In this document: piece after piece, positions 47,101 to 59,900 of the stretch
How positions within the stretch are numbered: the first letter of the stretch is position 1
Layout of the letters: the number at the start of each line of letters is the position of its first letter
DNA from: Edaphochlamys debaryana
Lineage: Eukaryota; Chlorophyta; Chlorophyceae; Chlamydomonadales
Reading direction: 5' to 3'
Assembly: GCA_016858145.1 (NCBI GenBank)
Contig: JAEHOE010000052.1
Span: 620,001 to 684,000, forward strand
Length of the DNA: 64,000 nt
Program-made: the position numbers and the translations under genes
Notes under the pieces: generated by a model
What the model was told of the DNA's origin: nothing
Databases searched by the model: none
What the model saw: the letters and a program-made list of their open reading frames with translations, nothing else

Positions 47101-50100
47101 GCGCAAACTGAACTCCACATGTTCGGGCCCGGCCGCACCAGAGCGCGCCCATGGCAAGCGGAAGAAATGCAGATGCCTGTTGCGCATGGCGCATGCCACT
47201 GTGAAGCTAAGAGCGCGGTAGTTCCGTCGATTTGGCGCGAGAATGTTGCGCGACTTTGGGCGTGCGCCTCCTCGCTCAAGCCCAGACTGATGTTGATATA
47301 AAGCCTTATACAAATTCATATCTAACAACTCGCTTGTCGCAATGTGTTTCACCGCGCCGCGACCATCCTCCGCCCCCTCCACCCCGAGGCCATGCGCGGA
47401 GCGCGCCGCACGGCCCCCGCGCTTTGACCTTAGCTCGCGCGCACTTCTTATCGCCCAGCATTAAACAGGGCGCAGACCTTTCAACCAGCATGGAGGAAGC
47501 TGACTGTCGTTTTGCTGCACGGCTAGCACGGCACAGTGGCCGTACGGAGCCTTCCTGCCGTACGCACGTACGCACCTGGCACACGAGGCCGGTGTAGGCG
47601 TCGTTGTTGGTGTACCACCAGAAGGAGGAGTGGGGGCAGTTGACGGAGGTGGCGGGCAGGCCGCTGGCGGCGGCGCCCTGTTTGCAGTCAGCGTTGGACC
47701 ACGTGACCTCCACCGGCTCGTCTGGAACCACCTCCTCCGCCATCTTCCCAGCCTGCTTGTTAAGTGGGTGGGCAGGTGCGGGTGAAGGTCTGAGGTCACG
47801 ATAGCAGAGGCACACGGTAGAAGGCCTATGCATCCCTGCTGAGGACCCTCAGCGGGGGCAGGGACGCCACTGACGCTCCCGCTCGGAATGCGGTAATCTG
47901 ACTGGGCCGTTTGGAATGCGGTTGCTGACATTCAGTGGGAGATCCTTCTGGAGGGAAACCGAGAGCCACGCACAGAGCTCACGGCTGTCCGTCTACCTGT
48001 CTGTCCCTACTGTCCCCACGATTCGGCCAGGTGATTGGCCCTGTCGACCCACCCGCTGCTTCTTGAGGACGTTGCGAGCGGCCGCACGACCGGCTTGGCT
48101 GGTGAACTGAGAGCGGATGGAGGATGGAGGAAGCGGCAGAGTAACCGAGAGGAAGGACACACGAGCGCAAGGGAGGGTGCGACGGACGGGTCATTTATCC
48201 GAGCGGCTCGAACTGGCCACCCATTGCCATCCTGGCGCCTCTTTCGGCACCAAGCCCCACCTGCCTCGGGGACCCCGCCGGCTCACCTTGCACGTCTCCA
48301 GCTTGTCCTCTGCATCAATCTCGGGCTCGGTCATTCCGACAATGCGAGTCTCCGCCATGCGCACCTCGTCGGCCGGCACCTCCCGGACCTTGAGAGTCGC
48401 AGAGCATATGTCCTTGTAGTAGTGATTCTCCCACCTGCGAGGTGGGGAGGGGAGTTGGGAAGGGAAGGGGGGGAACTCGAGCGCAGGGGCCAAACGTTCA
48501 GGAGGGCTGCTCAGGGCGCCACAATGTAGGAACAGCGTAAAATCATCTCAGGTGGGAAGCCAGGGAGGCAAGCTGGCCAGGGGCTAAGGGACAGCAGCGG
48601 CGCTGTTAGGGGGCCGCGTGCTTAGCTATTTGGAAGCGAGATAGAATGCTGTGCGCACCTGAACATGCGGACGTTGGAGCAGTCCTGGGTGTCAGGGTCG
48701 CAGAAGTCACTGCGTTCAGGGCCCTTGAAGCAGCCCTGCGTGGGTGCAAACGGGGCGGCGATCACTTTTCCTGTTGGGGTGGCACAGCAGAGCATACCCC
48801 GCACGCTCGCTTCTCTTGCCTCACGCAACACACCTGCGAGTCTACGAGGCAGTGGCTGCCCATCAATGCAGCCGCCTCGCGTGGGGTGAAGCCACGCTCA
48901 GCCCAGAAGTTGAGGAACGCGGCGGTACCGGCGGAGGCGGAGGGCAGGTTGCCTGGCGGGGACGGGCGAGTCGAGTCGACGCGCCCAACGCGCAGGTTGG
49001 CGTTGGTTCCGTCGAGGATGCGGAGGCGGCCGTTGCTGAGGACCTCGGGTGCCACCGCAGCACAGACCTATAGTCAGGGTCGAGCGGGTTTGGGCGAGGT
49101 GTGTTATGGCGTGACTTTTGCCTCGCCGAGTGGCCGGCACAACGGAGGCCCCCGCGGGCCCTGGGCCCCCCAGCGCGCGCGCCCTCGCTGCCCGCCCGCT
49201 GCCCGCCTGCTGCCCGCCCCCCAGACCCACCGCCACGGTGTCTGCCACGCTGATGTCAAAGAACGAAGCGATCTTCTTGGCGGCCCGGGCGGTGATGAGC
49301 GCAAAGTTGTCATCGACACTGCAGGGGCAGGCAGGAGGTCGGCGCGTTCACCATTAGGCAGCCGGGGATTGCAGTACAGGTCCTCGTCTGCCATGTCTAA
49401 TACATCACGCACCCAGCGCCATGCTGTATCGCCAACCTGCCATCGTCTTACTTTTCGGGACGTGCAAGCTCTTCGATAGTCAGGAAGAGCGAGGCGTCTG
49501 CTCCGCCGCACTGGGGGCCAGGGCACTACAGGAGGGCCAGAGGGAAAGAGGCAGATAGATCACAACGTGCAAACCCTCGGAGGCCACCCTGGAGGTACGG
49601 CGCCTTCTAGCGCTTCGGACGTATGCCTAGCAGGGGCATGGCCGGGGATCACCTCAGCGTGCGGCGGCCTGGGGTTGCGCGTGCGGCAGGCCGGTACCCA
49701 GGGGTGGATCAACCCTGCCGGTACCGGCATCCGACAGGGTTGGCTAACCGGAGGCAGGGAAAGGGCCGCGGGGTTCCAATGCTGAGCGGATGCTGCGCAC
49801 CACGGCACGCAGATGCTCGCACCCAGCCATTTCCCCGTTGGAACCCCGCACCCCATTCCATGTGTTCCATGTGCCTATGGAAGATGCATACACGCACGCA
49901 CCGCATTCCGCCTCCCCCTCAAGGACACAGTGCAGGCGTAAGCAAACCATCGATTGGCATGTGCACCCACCTTCGTCACATCCACGCTCTGGGAGTCGTG
50001 GAAGGAGGAGCGGATGAAGAAGGACGCAAAGCGCTTCTCGTACTGAAACAGGGCGCGGCACACGGAGACGACCTGAGGGGAGGAGGTGGGGGGATGGGGG

Positions 50101-50844
50101 CAAGGAGTGGGAAGGGAGGTGAGCCCTGGCGCGATTGAGTTGTGCCCTGACAGCGATAGTGCGCCCGGACAGACGAATAGAGCCGGGTTCATCTGCGAGC
50201 AGCCATCAACCGGGGAGAATAGCGCGTAGTCCACAACTTCTTGCGCTTACCGAGGCCCAGTCCTTTCCGCGCGGGTCATAGTCCTGGCCAGGGGTGCCGG
50301 ATGGCACCTTCGGCGACCAAAGCTTCACGCGGGCGTTCAGGTTAATGACACCAAGGGATGCATGCGAGTCCGCGTAAGTCTTGACGTTTAAGCACAAGAG
50401 GCCCGAGCACTGGACGGGGTTGGTGAGGTAGTTGGTGACGTCGTTGACTGTGCCCGTGCAGGTGGTGACCTGGTGGGCAACGGAGACATGGATGGAGGGG
50501 AGTTGGAGCGAGAGGGCAGGGATGACGAAGGTTGGGACGGAGGGGGCGTGGGGGAGGGTTCGCCGATTGGCCGTGGTGGCCTGTGGTGGCCGGGTGCCAC
50601 CTAGGCACGGCAGGGCCCCTTGCCCGCGCACCTTGCTGCCGACCAGGCCGAGCAAGGACGCGACAGAAGAGGTGATGGCGGTCAGCAAGGATGCAGCGAA
50701 GCCAAACAGCCCTGAGAGGAGCTGGGCCTCCGCGCCAGGGAAAGGACACCCGTTTCGCGACGGCATGAGGGCGATGGCCAGAGCCGCGACAGCGACAGCT
50801 GCCGCTGCCGCTGCTGCGCGCCGACGAGAACGCACTCTTTCCAT
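41140..50844 (-). CDS. Heme peroxidase-multicopper oxidase fusion protein, copy 1 (complete)
   Basis: Twenty-eight exons join in phase to 1318 residues plus TGA. Exons: 50844-50632, 50469-50251, 50072-49971, 49525-49452, 49318-49231, 49067-48834, 48735-48659, 48434-48287, 48106-48053, 47752-47576, 46909-46606, 46407-46324, 46198-46119, 45710-45501, 45323-45202, 45075-44928, 44749-44602, 44475-44368, 44177-44017, 43665-43399, 43283-43080, 42937-42855, 42709-42544, 42407-42313, 42182-42129, 41993-41918, 41678-41524, 41245-41140. Residues 1-30 are a signal or signal-anchor. About 72-560 is a plant-type peroxidase: distal Arg165/His169 (FFIRSSFHD), GGADASLFLT, SVADTVAV, proximal His304 (LMGSHC). 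A Cys-rich segment and Pro/Gly linker (about 564-690) lead to a CotA/bilirubin-oxidase-like multicopper oxidase with HLHG (816/818), WYHDH (855/857), HPIHIH (1137-1142) and HCHNLVHEDTEM (1194-1205, Met axial to the type 1 copper). Probable substrates are phenols, metals or pigments; none can be named from sequence. Confidence 0.9.
45700..45960 (-). repeat. Roughly 123-bp tandem duplication carrying an exon-head echo, fusion gene copy 1
   Basis: The acceptor and first codons of the exon at 45501-45710 (GTGGTGGACACGCAG) are repeated upstream near 45826-45850 as GTGATGGACACGCAG. The flanking G/C-rich intron bases (AAAGGGGATCAG, CACGTGGGCC) are repeated too, so the whole block is a tandem duplication across an intron-exon junction. 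Confidence 0.8.
47005..47480 (-). mobile_element. Dispersed repeat of about 530 bp, inverted copy in a fusion gene 1 intron
   Basis: Read on the minus strand it matches the plus-strand copies near 54.45-55.39 kb and 61.39-61.92 kb, for example CTCGCTCTTAGCTTCA-like, CAACATGTTGAGTTCG-like and GGCCGTGTGGCGCGCTCCGC-like blocks. It lies in the intron 46910-47575, which is only about 196 bp in the sister gene. It has no coding capacity. Ends and target-site duplications could not be fixed by eye. Confidence 0.7.
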
Positions 50845-52872
50845 GGGATCGCAGCTGGGTGTCAGGGGCTTCAGCAGGGAGTGCGCGCGCACTCACGCGG
50901 CTGTTCGAAAGTCGTTGACAGCCGGGGCCCAGCGCCCAAGTAAATTCTCCTATGCAAATGTACACAAAGTAGTGTTTTGCAGGAGGATCGTCATCCGCTT
51001 TGAAAGGACTTGAGCCCTCGGTTCCCCGCGCGGTACGTAATGCAACAGCTCTGGATGCCTAAGCGGGGCCCCGAGTAACCGTGAAGCGGAGTTAATGGGC
51101 AATACATGAAGCCTATGCTGGTGATGAGCATGGCTCGTAACTCACCTGAAACCGCGAAGGGACTCCCAGTCAAGCCGCAGCTCGCGAGCTGTTGGGCCCC
51201 CGCTTGGCACAATAGCTCTGCGATGGCAAGCGACTACTTGACTCAAGTCGGGGAGGCCTTGGGCTGCCGGCGCGCCCAGCGAGACATGTCCGACCTACCA
51301 CGCACCCCTGATGCCCCGGTTCCCCGGCAACGTGGCATCGCGAACAAGAGCACACATGTCAGACGTGAGCCACTAGCATTCATCGGAGCACGACCCACGT
51401 GCCGGGGGTGGACTCTGCACTCCAGACACTGCACGATGGCAATGTCCGTCAGGCGAGTTACCAGCCGCATGGCGAAGTGCGGCGTAGGGGTCTGGCCACA
51501 ATGCCCGCCGTCCCACACAGATCCCCCCCTTTGGATAAGCTGATCAGAAATTGGCCTTTCCGGACGCCACTGCGATGGCCAACGGCCACCTGTCGAGTTG
51601 TCGAACGACCCGCCCTTGACACATCGCCCCTCCGGACGTCACCTCTGTGGCAGCTGTGTGGCATGGATTGTCTCACCGAGTGCATGCATGTGTACCGCCA
51701 CGCGTCTCCCATAGGCCAAACGCAGGCCCCAGGAATGCGTCTCTTCAAGCCTCCTCACCAGCCCTACCTCCGGTCCGGACTCCTCCGGACTCCTCCGGAC
51801 TCCGCCGGACTCCGCCGGACTCCTCCGGACGCCTCGCTCCCTAACTCTTGGGGGTTACACGGCTACCGTAGGCAAGCACGCGCGCGGGTGTTGGGGGCGT
51901 ACCGGTAGATACGGTTCCATGGGCTGAGCAGCCCTTTTGCCCTAGAGCTGGTGGGGCACGGCATGCTTCTCCGGGATCCAGCGGAGGGGCGCCGGGCGCC
52001 ATGGGAGGGGGCCCAGGGCAGGACACGACCCCCAGGGCCCGGGCTGCAGGGGAGGGCTCCCAGGGTGGCACTGGCGGAGGGCATGTGAGGGTAGAGGAGG
52101 GGCGCCGGGCGCTGGGCACCGCCCCCACCAGGAGAAGGCTCCCAGCCAGCACGAAGCTCCGTACGGACGCACGCCGTACAGCGTGATCACGCCGTGTCCA
52201 TAAGTATGAACTCAAGCGAGCTCAGAGCTAGCTGTTCTGTCAGTGACCAGCGAGGCCGGGGGTGGGGGGCAGGGTCGGTCCAGGCAAAGCCGTGCTGGTA
52301 AGCAGCAATGCCCGCGGGTCCTGGGGACCGGCGACAACAGAAAGGCGCGCGTCCCTGGCCGGTGTGAGCATTGCCTTGAGGGGTGGCGAAGCTTGGGACG
52401 CACCGCGAACGGCGCACGCCCTGGTCAGTGGTTCCTCTCGTACCCCTCACCAGTTGCTCGCTGGGAGCAAGTGGCTTGAACCGTGTCGTCACGTGCCCTT
52501 TCGGTAAGAATCCGTAGCAGAAGGGCCGTGGGCAGTTGTGTGCGCCTACTTGTTGTATGCCTGTCACCCCGGTAGGGAGCGAGGCGGGTGTGTGGGGGCG
52601 AACGAAGGCGCCTGAGGACCGCATACCCTAGATCTAGCTTTACCCGCTTCGCACCAGAGTCCAGGAACCCCCGTGCCGTCCTCATACCTCCCCCTTTGCC
52701 ACTACCCCCTTCCCCGCCCTCCCCCCTAACCAACTCCGCATGCATGGCCGGTGGAGTGCCAGGACCCTCCAGCCTATGTACGTGTTCCAGTCTGACGGCG
52801 TTGAAAGAAAATGGCATGCGACAGATCAAGCAGAAGGAAAAGAGAAGCTCGTGCTCTTCGTGCGTGCAGATG
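50845..52872. other. Interval between the two fusion genes (promoter of copy 1)
   Basis: About 2 kb from the start codon of copy 1 to the candidate polyadenylation signal of copy 2. It should include the copy 1 promoter. I see no recognised gene or clear core promoter. It contains the 10-bp minisatellite near 51771-51830 and the inverted pair GGCGCCGGGCGC(C/T) around 51986 and 52100. Confidence 0.45.
51771..51830. repeat. 10-bp minisatellite (TCCTCCGGAC)
   Basis: Six tandem units, two of them with TCCGCCGGAC. It lies about 930 bp upstream of the copy 1 start codon. Confidence 0.95.
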
Positions 52873-52877
52873 TTACA
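52873..52877 (-). promoter_or_regulatory. Candidate polyadenylation signal (TGTAA, minus strand) of the second oxidase fusion gene
   Basis: TTACA on the plus strand, 1.05 kb beyond the stop codon of copy 2, closely matching the spacing in copy 1. The 3' UTR would therefore be about 1 kb in both. Confidence 0.4.
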
Positions 52878-53929
52878 AAGCTCATCTGCGCAGATGGGCG
52901 CATGCACCCAGCCACCGCCGCCCATCAACGCCCATCATACCGGGTGCGCACCAGGTTGCAGCATAGCGCTGCCGCAGAATACCTACCTGAACACTGGTTC
53001 CCCCGTGTGTGTGGGGGGGTGCCCTTGAACATGTACTCACTCCCCACCTTCCTTGAACATCCCCGCATCCCAATCCCCGCGCGCCACGCAAAAGACCACA
53101 CTCACACGTACTATGAATGCCACTTAGGGACGATAGCACCACACAGTGCCCAAGATAACTTTGAAGCAGTAACGCTACTCTCACATGCTCTCTCAAGCAG
53201 ACTATTGGGCTATTCGTCGATGGGCAACATCAGTACACACGCTCGAGCCATTGCTGCAGTGCTGCCCCTCATGCATGCATGCGGTGCTCACTCCAATTGC
53301 TGGCCGAGTAACAAACACAAACCAGACGCCCCATGGGCAACTCTTAACGATGCTCAAGAAACGCCTTGAGATAGCCACGGCTCCCTTCTAGACTATCTAG
53401 ACCAAGCAAACAACTATGGGTACAGTAGCCACGAACTGCCAGGGGTTGAGCCAGGCTCGAAACTGCATACATGACACAGAAAAGGTACTTGGTGGATGGT
53501 AAATAAAGTTGCGGGTGAAGCACGTTCGGGGATTTGATCCCCCTGGGGACTGCACAACATGTGCAGACGCCCCAGACTAGGTCCGGATGCCTCCAACGGC
53601 ACCAGATGGATAGGAGTTTCAAGCTGAGTGGGTTCGTAAAAGCACACAAATGCGGGTGCGCTTGGCGCCTCTGCTGCAATTGCCTTCAGACGCCAGCCAG
53701 CGGCTGCGGTGCCATTCCTAAAAGTGCTGTTGGCTGCTTAAGCAACCTCAAGGGCGCAACAGACCTCACGTGAGCGCCCCCACAAGTATGGGCTAAGCAT
53801 CCAGGTGGCTATGCATGATCCCTGCATGCCAGGCATTCAGGCCCACAGCCTGCCCGGCATTCTATGCACAAGGGGCTACAGCCGCCCTAATCGGCGCGGT
53901 CCCTTAAACCCTACAATAACGACAATAAC

Positions 53930-56900
53930 CTAGGCGACCGGCGCTGCAGGCTGCGCCTCGCAAATCCTAGAAATCCAGGGGTTGAGGTTCGGGTCGGTCA
54001 GCAGCGTCGTCGACTCGCCATCGGCGGTCCCGGGGTAGAACATCCTGCCGGGTTGGAGGAGGGGCCGCAAGGGGAGGCCAAAGGGTCATGAGCCTGACAG
54101 GCACGGGCGGGGGCACGTCTTGCCGGGACCACCCAGCAAGCGCATCAATCGACAGCAATACCAAGCAGGCCCCTGGCGGGTAGTTCACACTCTGTTCGCC
54201 AAGCACGCAGCGTTGTCCACGCAGCTCCCACCTGTAGAACCCTCTGCGGATGGGGAAAGAAAGAGCGTCCGTGGTTTCGGCTGATGCGAGCTTGAGCGAT
54301 TTGATGCCCGACGTGGGGCGCGCCGCTGCGAGCCCGTATACGGGGTCCTTGTACAGATCGTACACGATGTTGCCGGAGGTAATCTGAGGTAGGAAAACGG
54401 CGGGCCAGAGGCAACCGGATGTCAAGCGGCATGGACATGCGGCATGGCAGTGACAAGAAGGGTGTAAGCTTCCTTGAAGCTGGAGTAACGAGCCCTGGAA
54501 TAAGTGGGCAGCGGGTATGCGTACAGGCACGGTGCAAAGCGGGGAGCCATGCGGCGAGCTCCGCGCGTAGCTTCGGGGGGAAAGGGTGCCGGAGGATGGA
54601 CGCGGGGTAATTCACAGTTCCATGCCGACCAGCGATGAAGAGTGAAACTACTTCTACCTAAGGTATCTGTGTTGCTTGGAAGCAACATATCATATCATCC
54701 GCGGTCGGGCCGACCGACCCCGCAATGGAATGAAAGGCCTCGCTCCGGCAGGAAGTGTGAGTCTGCTCGCACATCAACCCTGCCAGTCATCGCATAGTGC
54801 ATCACAGAAGCTACCACGAGTATTGCAGCAAGTTTGCCCCTAGCCTTCCTTGACATCGACGGCATCGCGTCTGCACATGTGCAGCAGGACATGTTCCAAA
54901 AGCAGCCATGAGTGAAGCATTGACACGCAAGACACTATCAAATCCCGCACAAGGTCGCTCGATGCTGGACGACCCAACAAGCCACGGTGCAAGCACGGTG
55001 CAGGCCGCCGACCGGCGGCAATCTGTTTCAGAAACTTACTCTACTGACGTGAGGTTAGATAGCAACATCGCGCTCGGTTCGGGCTTGACTGGCGAGGGTT
55101 GACCAAAGTCGGCACCGCAACGTCCTCTCGCAGCTGCTGACAGCTGCGCGCGCAAACTTTGCTAACAACCTCGCTCCGAGCTTCACACTGTGCAAGGCAC
55201 CTATAAAAAGGATTGACGGATCGCTCCTCGGGCTATGGGGGCGAAGTGGTGCGGCTGCCTTCTCGCCCAACATGTTGAGTTCGCGCCGGAGAAGGTTCCT
55301 TGCTCTCAACTACACACAATAAGGATAAGCAGACGATAGCCTGTGGCATCGTGGGCTGCGCGTGAGTCGCACGTTTGTGCGTCCCACTACACGCACGCCC
55401 GGGGGGACTACCCAGCCTCAAACCCTCCCCGTGACTTCTTGCATGCCCTACTCCATCTCTGCCCCAAACTTACCACTTCCGGGTTGTTCTGCATCGGCAG
55501 GGCAGAGGCTGCGTTGCGACTGTTCGGGGTGGGTATCACGTTGTACGACCTGCGGAGGGGAGGAAAGGATGGCTGGATGAGGGGCGGGTGGAGCCACAGC
55601 AGCGCATGCTATCTGCAACTATCCCAGCCTCGATCCCAGCAGCCGCCTGCAGGCTGCCGGGCTGTCCATAGCCCGAGTCCGCCGCTCGCTTACCTCATCA
55701 TCTCAAAGTCCTCGTGCACCAGGTTGTGGCAGTGGAACATGTACTCGCTGGACGGTGGGAAAGGGCATGAGGTGCGCGGGCGGGGCAGGCGGGTGAGAAG
55801 GAGGGGAGGGTTTCGTCTCATTGCGGTCTGGACCAGCCTGTCCTGAGCATACTATTCAATTTCAGCAGAGCCGTCCTGCACCTACCTCCACAAAGAAACG
55901 AAGCCCTTTCCTAGGGCTGGCCATACGGTACTCCAACACCGCTCCCACCTTCCCGCCAATCTCTTGCCTCTTACCCCCTGTGCGGCCCAAAGCGGGTGAG
56001 GAGGGCCACGTGGGACCCCGGGTTGAGCTGGACCACGTCCTTGGGGGTCAGACGCTCGTAGTCATAAACCTGGACGGGATTGCACAGGGAAGCCCGCAAG
56101 AGTCAAGCCGCGGTGGCGAGGCGAGCAAAGAGTCAAGTATGGACCGCTGCGCACCCGTACTGCACCCACGGTACGTTCACATCACGTGGCACGCCCCTTG
56201 CACTCTGTCGCACCCCACGCATGTCACGCACCTGCGCCTCATCCCAGTTCCGCGCAAGGACGTAGAAATCGACCAGGTGGATGTGGATCGGGTGGAACCA
56301 GCCGCCGCCGGTCTCGAGGCACCACAGCTCCCACGTGTTCTGCCCAACGTCGCCCGCGGCAACGCGGGCAGAGTGCCAGGACTCGCCGTTGATCACCCTG
56401 AGGCCGGAGAGGGGAGGGGAAACAGCAGTGCGAAGAGGAGTGGGCAGTCAGGTAGAGATGACAGGGCGCAGGATACGCGTTGTGCCGCGCGTTGACAGGG
56501 AAAGCAGACTCGCTCCCCGAGGCCCGAGCCCGTGCTCACCAGTGCCCGTGGCGGCGGCCAAACTTGAAAGTGCGAGTGCACTGCTTGTTGGCTACCATAG
56601 CCTTCGCCGCGGCGAAGTCAGCCTGTGGGGAAGGGGGAGTCCACGAAGGGGTAAACCGCGGTGCCTCCCCAGCAGCGTTGCTATCTTATTTTGGCGTAGC
56701 TAAGTCTTCCAGGGACAAACCCCCCTGGGTGGGCCGGATTAGCTAAGTGCATGAAAGGACTGTGGCGCTGCAGCCGGCCTAATTAGCCAAGTGACGGCCC
56801 CATTAGCCAGGTGACGGACAGGGGGCGGCGCAGGCACAATGAGTCCTTTCTCTCAGGTAGGGTGCCAACAGGGCAGGTTGCGACACACGCCCTACGCCCA

Positions 56901-59900
56901 CAAGAAGGCGCTTCATCCATGCACACACCCTGCCGCGCGGCTCTGCGGGTTGCCAGCCCTACCTATCGGGTCCACGCCTTGCTCACACCCCAAAGATTCG
57001 CTAAGTACTAGCAAGGAAACGAGGTGCCTTGGCCGGAAAATTAGCCAAGTTCCTCAGGGACAAAAGTCTCAGATTCCAGGAATTAGCCAAGTTCACTTGG
57101 CTAAAAAACGTAAACTTAGCTAAGATAGCAACACTGCTCCCCAGATCCCGGCTATCCTGGGCCCCAATGTCATTTGCACACTCACGTCCTTCAAAACCGC
57201 GTCCAGAGCGGGCTTTGCGGCGACGACAGGGTTGCCCGGATTAAAGGCAATGGCCTGGGCCTGGGCCTGAGTCAGAGCCGGGACAATGGCCTGCGGCTCG
57301 ATGCGCATGACCAGGTGGCTGTGGCAGAAGAAGGGCACGTCCTTCATGCGGTAATCGTCCTGGGCGTTCCACAGATACAGAGTCTTGCCGGCATAGGCCG
57401 TGAAGTCACAGACCACCTGGAATGGAGTGGGACAAGGGCGGGGGTGGGGATCGGGTGCGGTGGCTTAGCTCGTCTTGCGTTTTGGCACTGTCGCACCCAG
57501 CCGCGTCCGCCGCCTCACCTCGTACCGCTCAGCCACTCCCATGAAGAGACCCGCCCTCGGGAAGGCCGTGGGGTTGCGGCGGATGCCTCCGTCGCCCGCA
57601 ATGACCTGGCAGACAGAACCGCTGACGTCCGAACCGGTGTCATCCACAATCCGAAGCTTCCATGGGCGAGTGGTGGCCGAGTTGAGCCAGCGCAGGCGCT
57701 GCCACCGGGCCTCGGGCTTCCACACGGGCCAAGCCACGCCGTTCACCGTGTTGACATCGCCGTACAGGTTGTTCTTGTGGGGGCCCTGAGGGACAGGGTC
57801 GCGCAAATGATGACCAGATGGCGTGTGTGATTTTACTGTACGCCATCGCACTGTCAGTAATTTGAGTGTATTTGTATGCCTCTGTAGAACCCGCAGTAAC
57901 CCGCGACCTCGCGGTCTAGCAAGGCACGCACCGAGTTCAACATTCTAAAACTCGGGTTGACAGATCGCGACAGAAGGCCGCTTCAGTTCGCGGCAATTAC
58001 TAGATATGTTATGTTAAGGCTCGTTGCTGTTAATTATCAAGGTTGGCCAAGGTCGGTAAGCCCCGAACGACATGCCGCCGACCTGCCAGCCATGCGCGAC
58101 AGCGGCGAGCCAGCCTCACTCAAGCCTCACCTCCCGGTCGTAAAGCAGCTGGCAGCCAGAATCGAAGACGAGGTCTTTGAAGATCATCGGCGTATCGGGC
58201 AGCTCGTCCAGGTTCCAGGGCTCACCGCAGCCGCGCTCCTTCGCAGAGTCGGTGACGACGTACATGCCGGCGAGGCCGTAGTAGGCATTGTCTGCGGGGA
58301 AAGGTAGGGGGAGCAAGGCATAGCGTGAGCGTGGGGTGTACGACCGAAAAGAGGGCGGTCAAAGGGGGCGAGCCAGGCGTAGGGTGTAAGCGGGTGTGAG
58401 TGCAACGTGTACGGCTGCTACCCTGGCTGGCTTTTGATGAGCGGCGGTGCACTCACAAGATGTGATGTCCAATGCATGGTCGTGGTACCAGCCAAAGCCG
58501 GGGCGGCGGTTGGGGTAGTAGTAGTCCTTGCTCTCCCCGCCGCAAGTCTCGTCCTCAGCCCAACCTGAGGGGGTGAGGAAGGGCCGTTCAGGCAACAGGT
58601 TCGCACACAGGTGCGTGCAAAACTTCCATAACGCCAGCAGCCGCAGATGTATGGGCAGATGCCGTACCGCCTCACCGTCGTACGGCGCCAGGCTGGCCTC
58701 GCCATGGAGGTGCACACTGATGGGGCGGCCCTGACGAGTGGCGGTGTCGCAGGGCGGGTGCGACACGAACGGCGTTCCCGCAGTCCTGGCCGGGGCCAGC
58801 TTGTTGTTGAAGCGGACAAGCGTCTGAGGCAACGGGGGAGAAAAAACGAGGCCGCACACATGCATGGAGCGGGGTTGGATAGGAGGGGCCCTCAAGACCA
58901 CGTACGCAAGGGCGGGAGCAGGTGACAGGCAGGGTTGACCTCCCTGCATGCTGAATTCAGGCAGAGGGTCGCCCCCTTCTCCCAGCCAGGCACCACACCT
59001 GTCGGCCCTTGGTGACTCGGAAAGTGGGGCCTGGGATGGAGGTGTTGTACGCAAGCAGCTTGGTGATCTTTCCAATCCCGCACAGTCCTAGATCCTTCTC
59101 GATCCAGTCAATGTCAACCTCGTAGGCGTCGACGGTCCTGTTTGTGCCAGGCCTGTGTGCGGGTGCGTGAACAGAGAGTCAGAGCGCTTTCCGAGACACC
59201 AGCAGACAAGCGGAAGCAACCCGCTCAGCTCTCACGGCATTGAGTGGTACCCCTGGCACTCACTTGTTGTAGGAAGCGGAAATCCTCGCGGCGGGGGGAC
59301 TGCTGAACGGTTTGGTGAAAGGAGCGAACACGAAAGGGCTTGCCGGAAAGCCGCGAACGCGGACAGCGCCACCACCAGAGCAGTCCTGGTCCCGAGTGTG
59401 TGGCAGGGAGAGGGGCGTTAGACTGGGACCAGGGTTGCCCTGCAGCAAGCGAAACGCAGCCTCCGGCCCATGGCAACGGCTCCCACGGCAGATCAGAGAC
59501 CACTCACTCCTGCACCGGCGTAGGGTGACACGGGCGGGCTGGCCATGACACCATTCACAGCCACCGAGGGGGGCATGGCGTTCCTGTTCGTATCCTCATC
59601 GAAAGCAGGCTCAGGCGCCGGCAAAGAGTTGTCCGTGGGCAGGCCGGGGTCGGGCTGAGTCCAGGGATTGACGTCCGCAAAGCGCAGGATGACCTGCGTG
59701 CGAACAACCTGCGGCGGACAACCAGGTGCGGATGGAATGAAGGGTACTGAGGTGAGGGGGATGCATGCGGCATGTGCCGTGCCGTGCAGCTGTAGCAGCT
59801 GCCTGCCAAGGGTGCGCCCAGTGTGGACTCTCCCTCCCTCGGCTCCCCTAGCGCACGCACCTGTCCCGAGGTCTTGTTGTACTGCAGCGGACGGAGGCGT

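Noticed and set aside
48053..50844. A separate peroxidase gene ending before the oxidase exons
   Set aside because: No stop codon or polyadenylation signal follows the peroxidase exons in frame, and both paralogues keep the same phase-compatible chain into the oxidase half.
50945..51040. GTAC motifs upstream of fusion gene 1 as copper-response elements
   Set aside because: GTAC is a four-base core expected by chance every few hundred bases; two sites without further context are not evidence.
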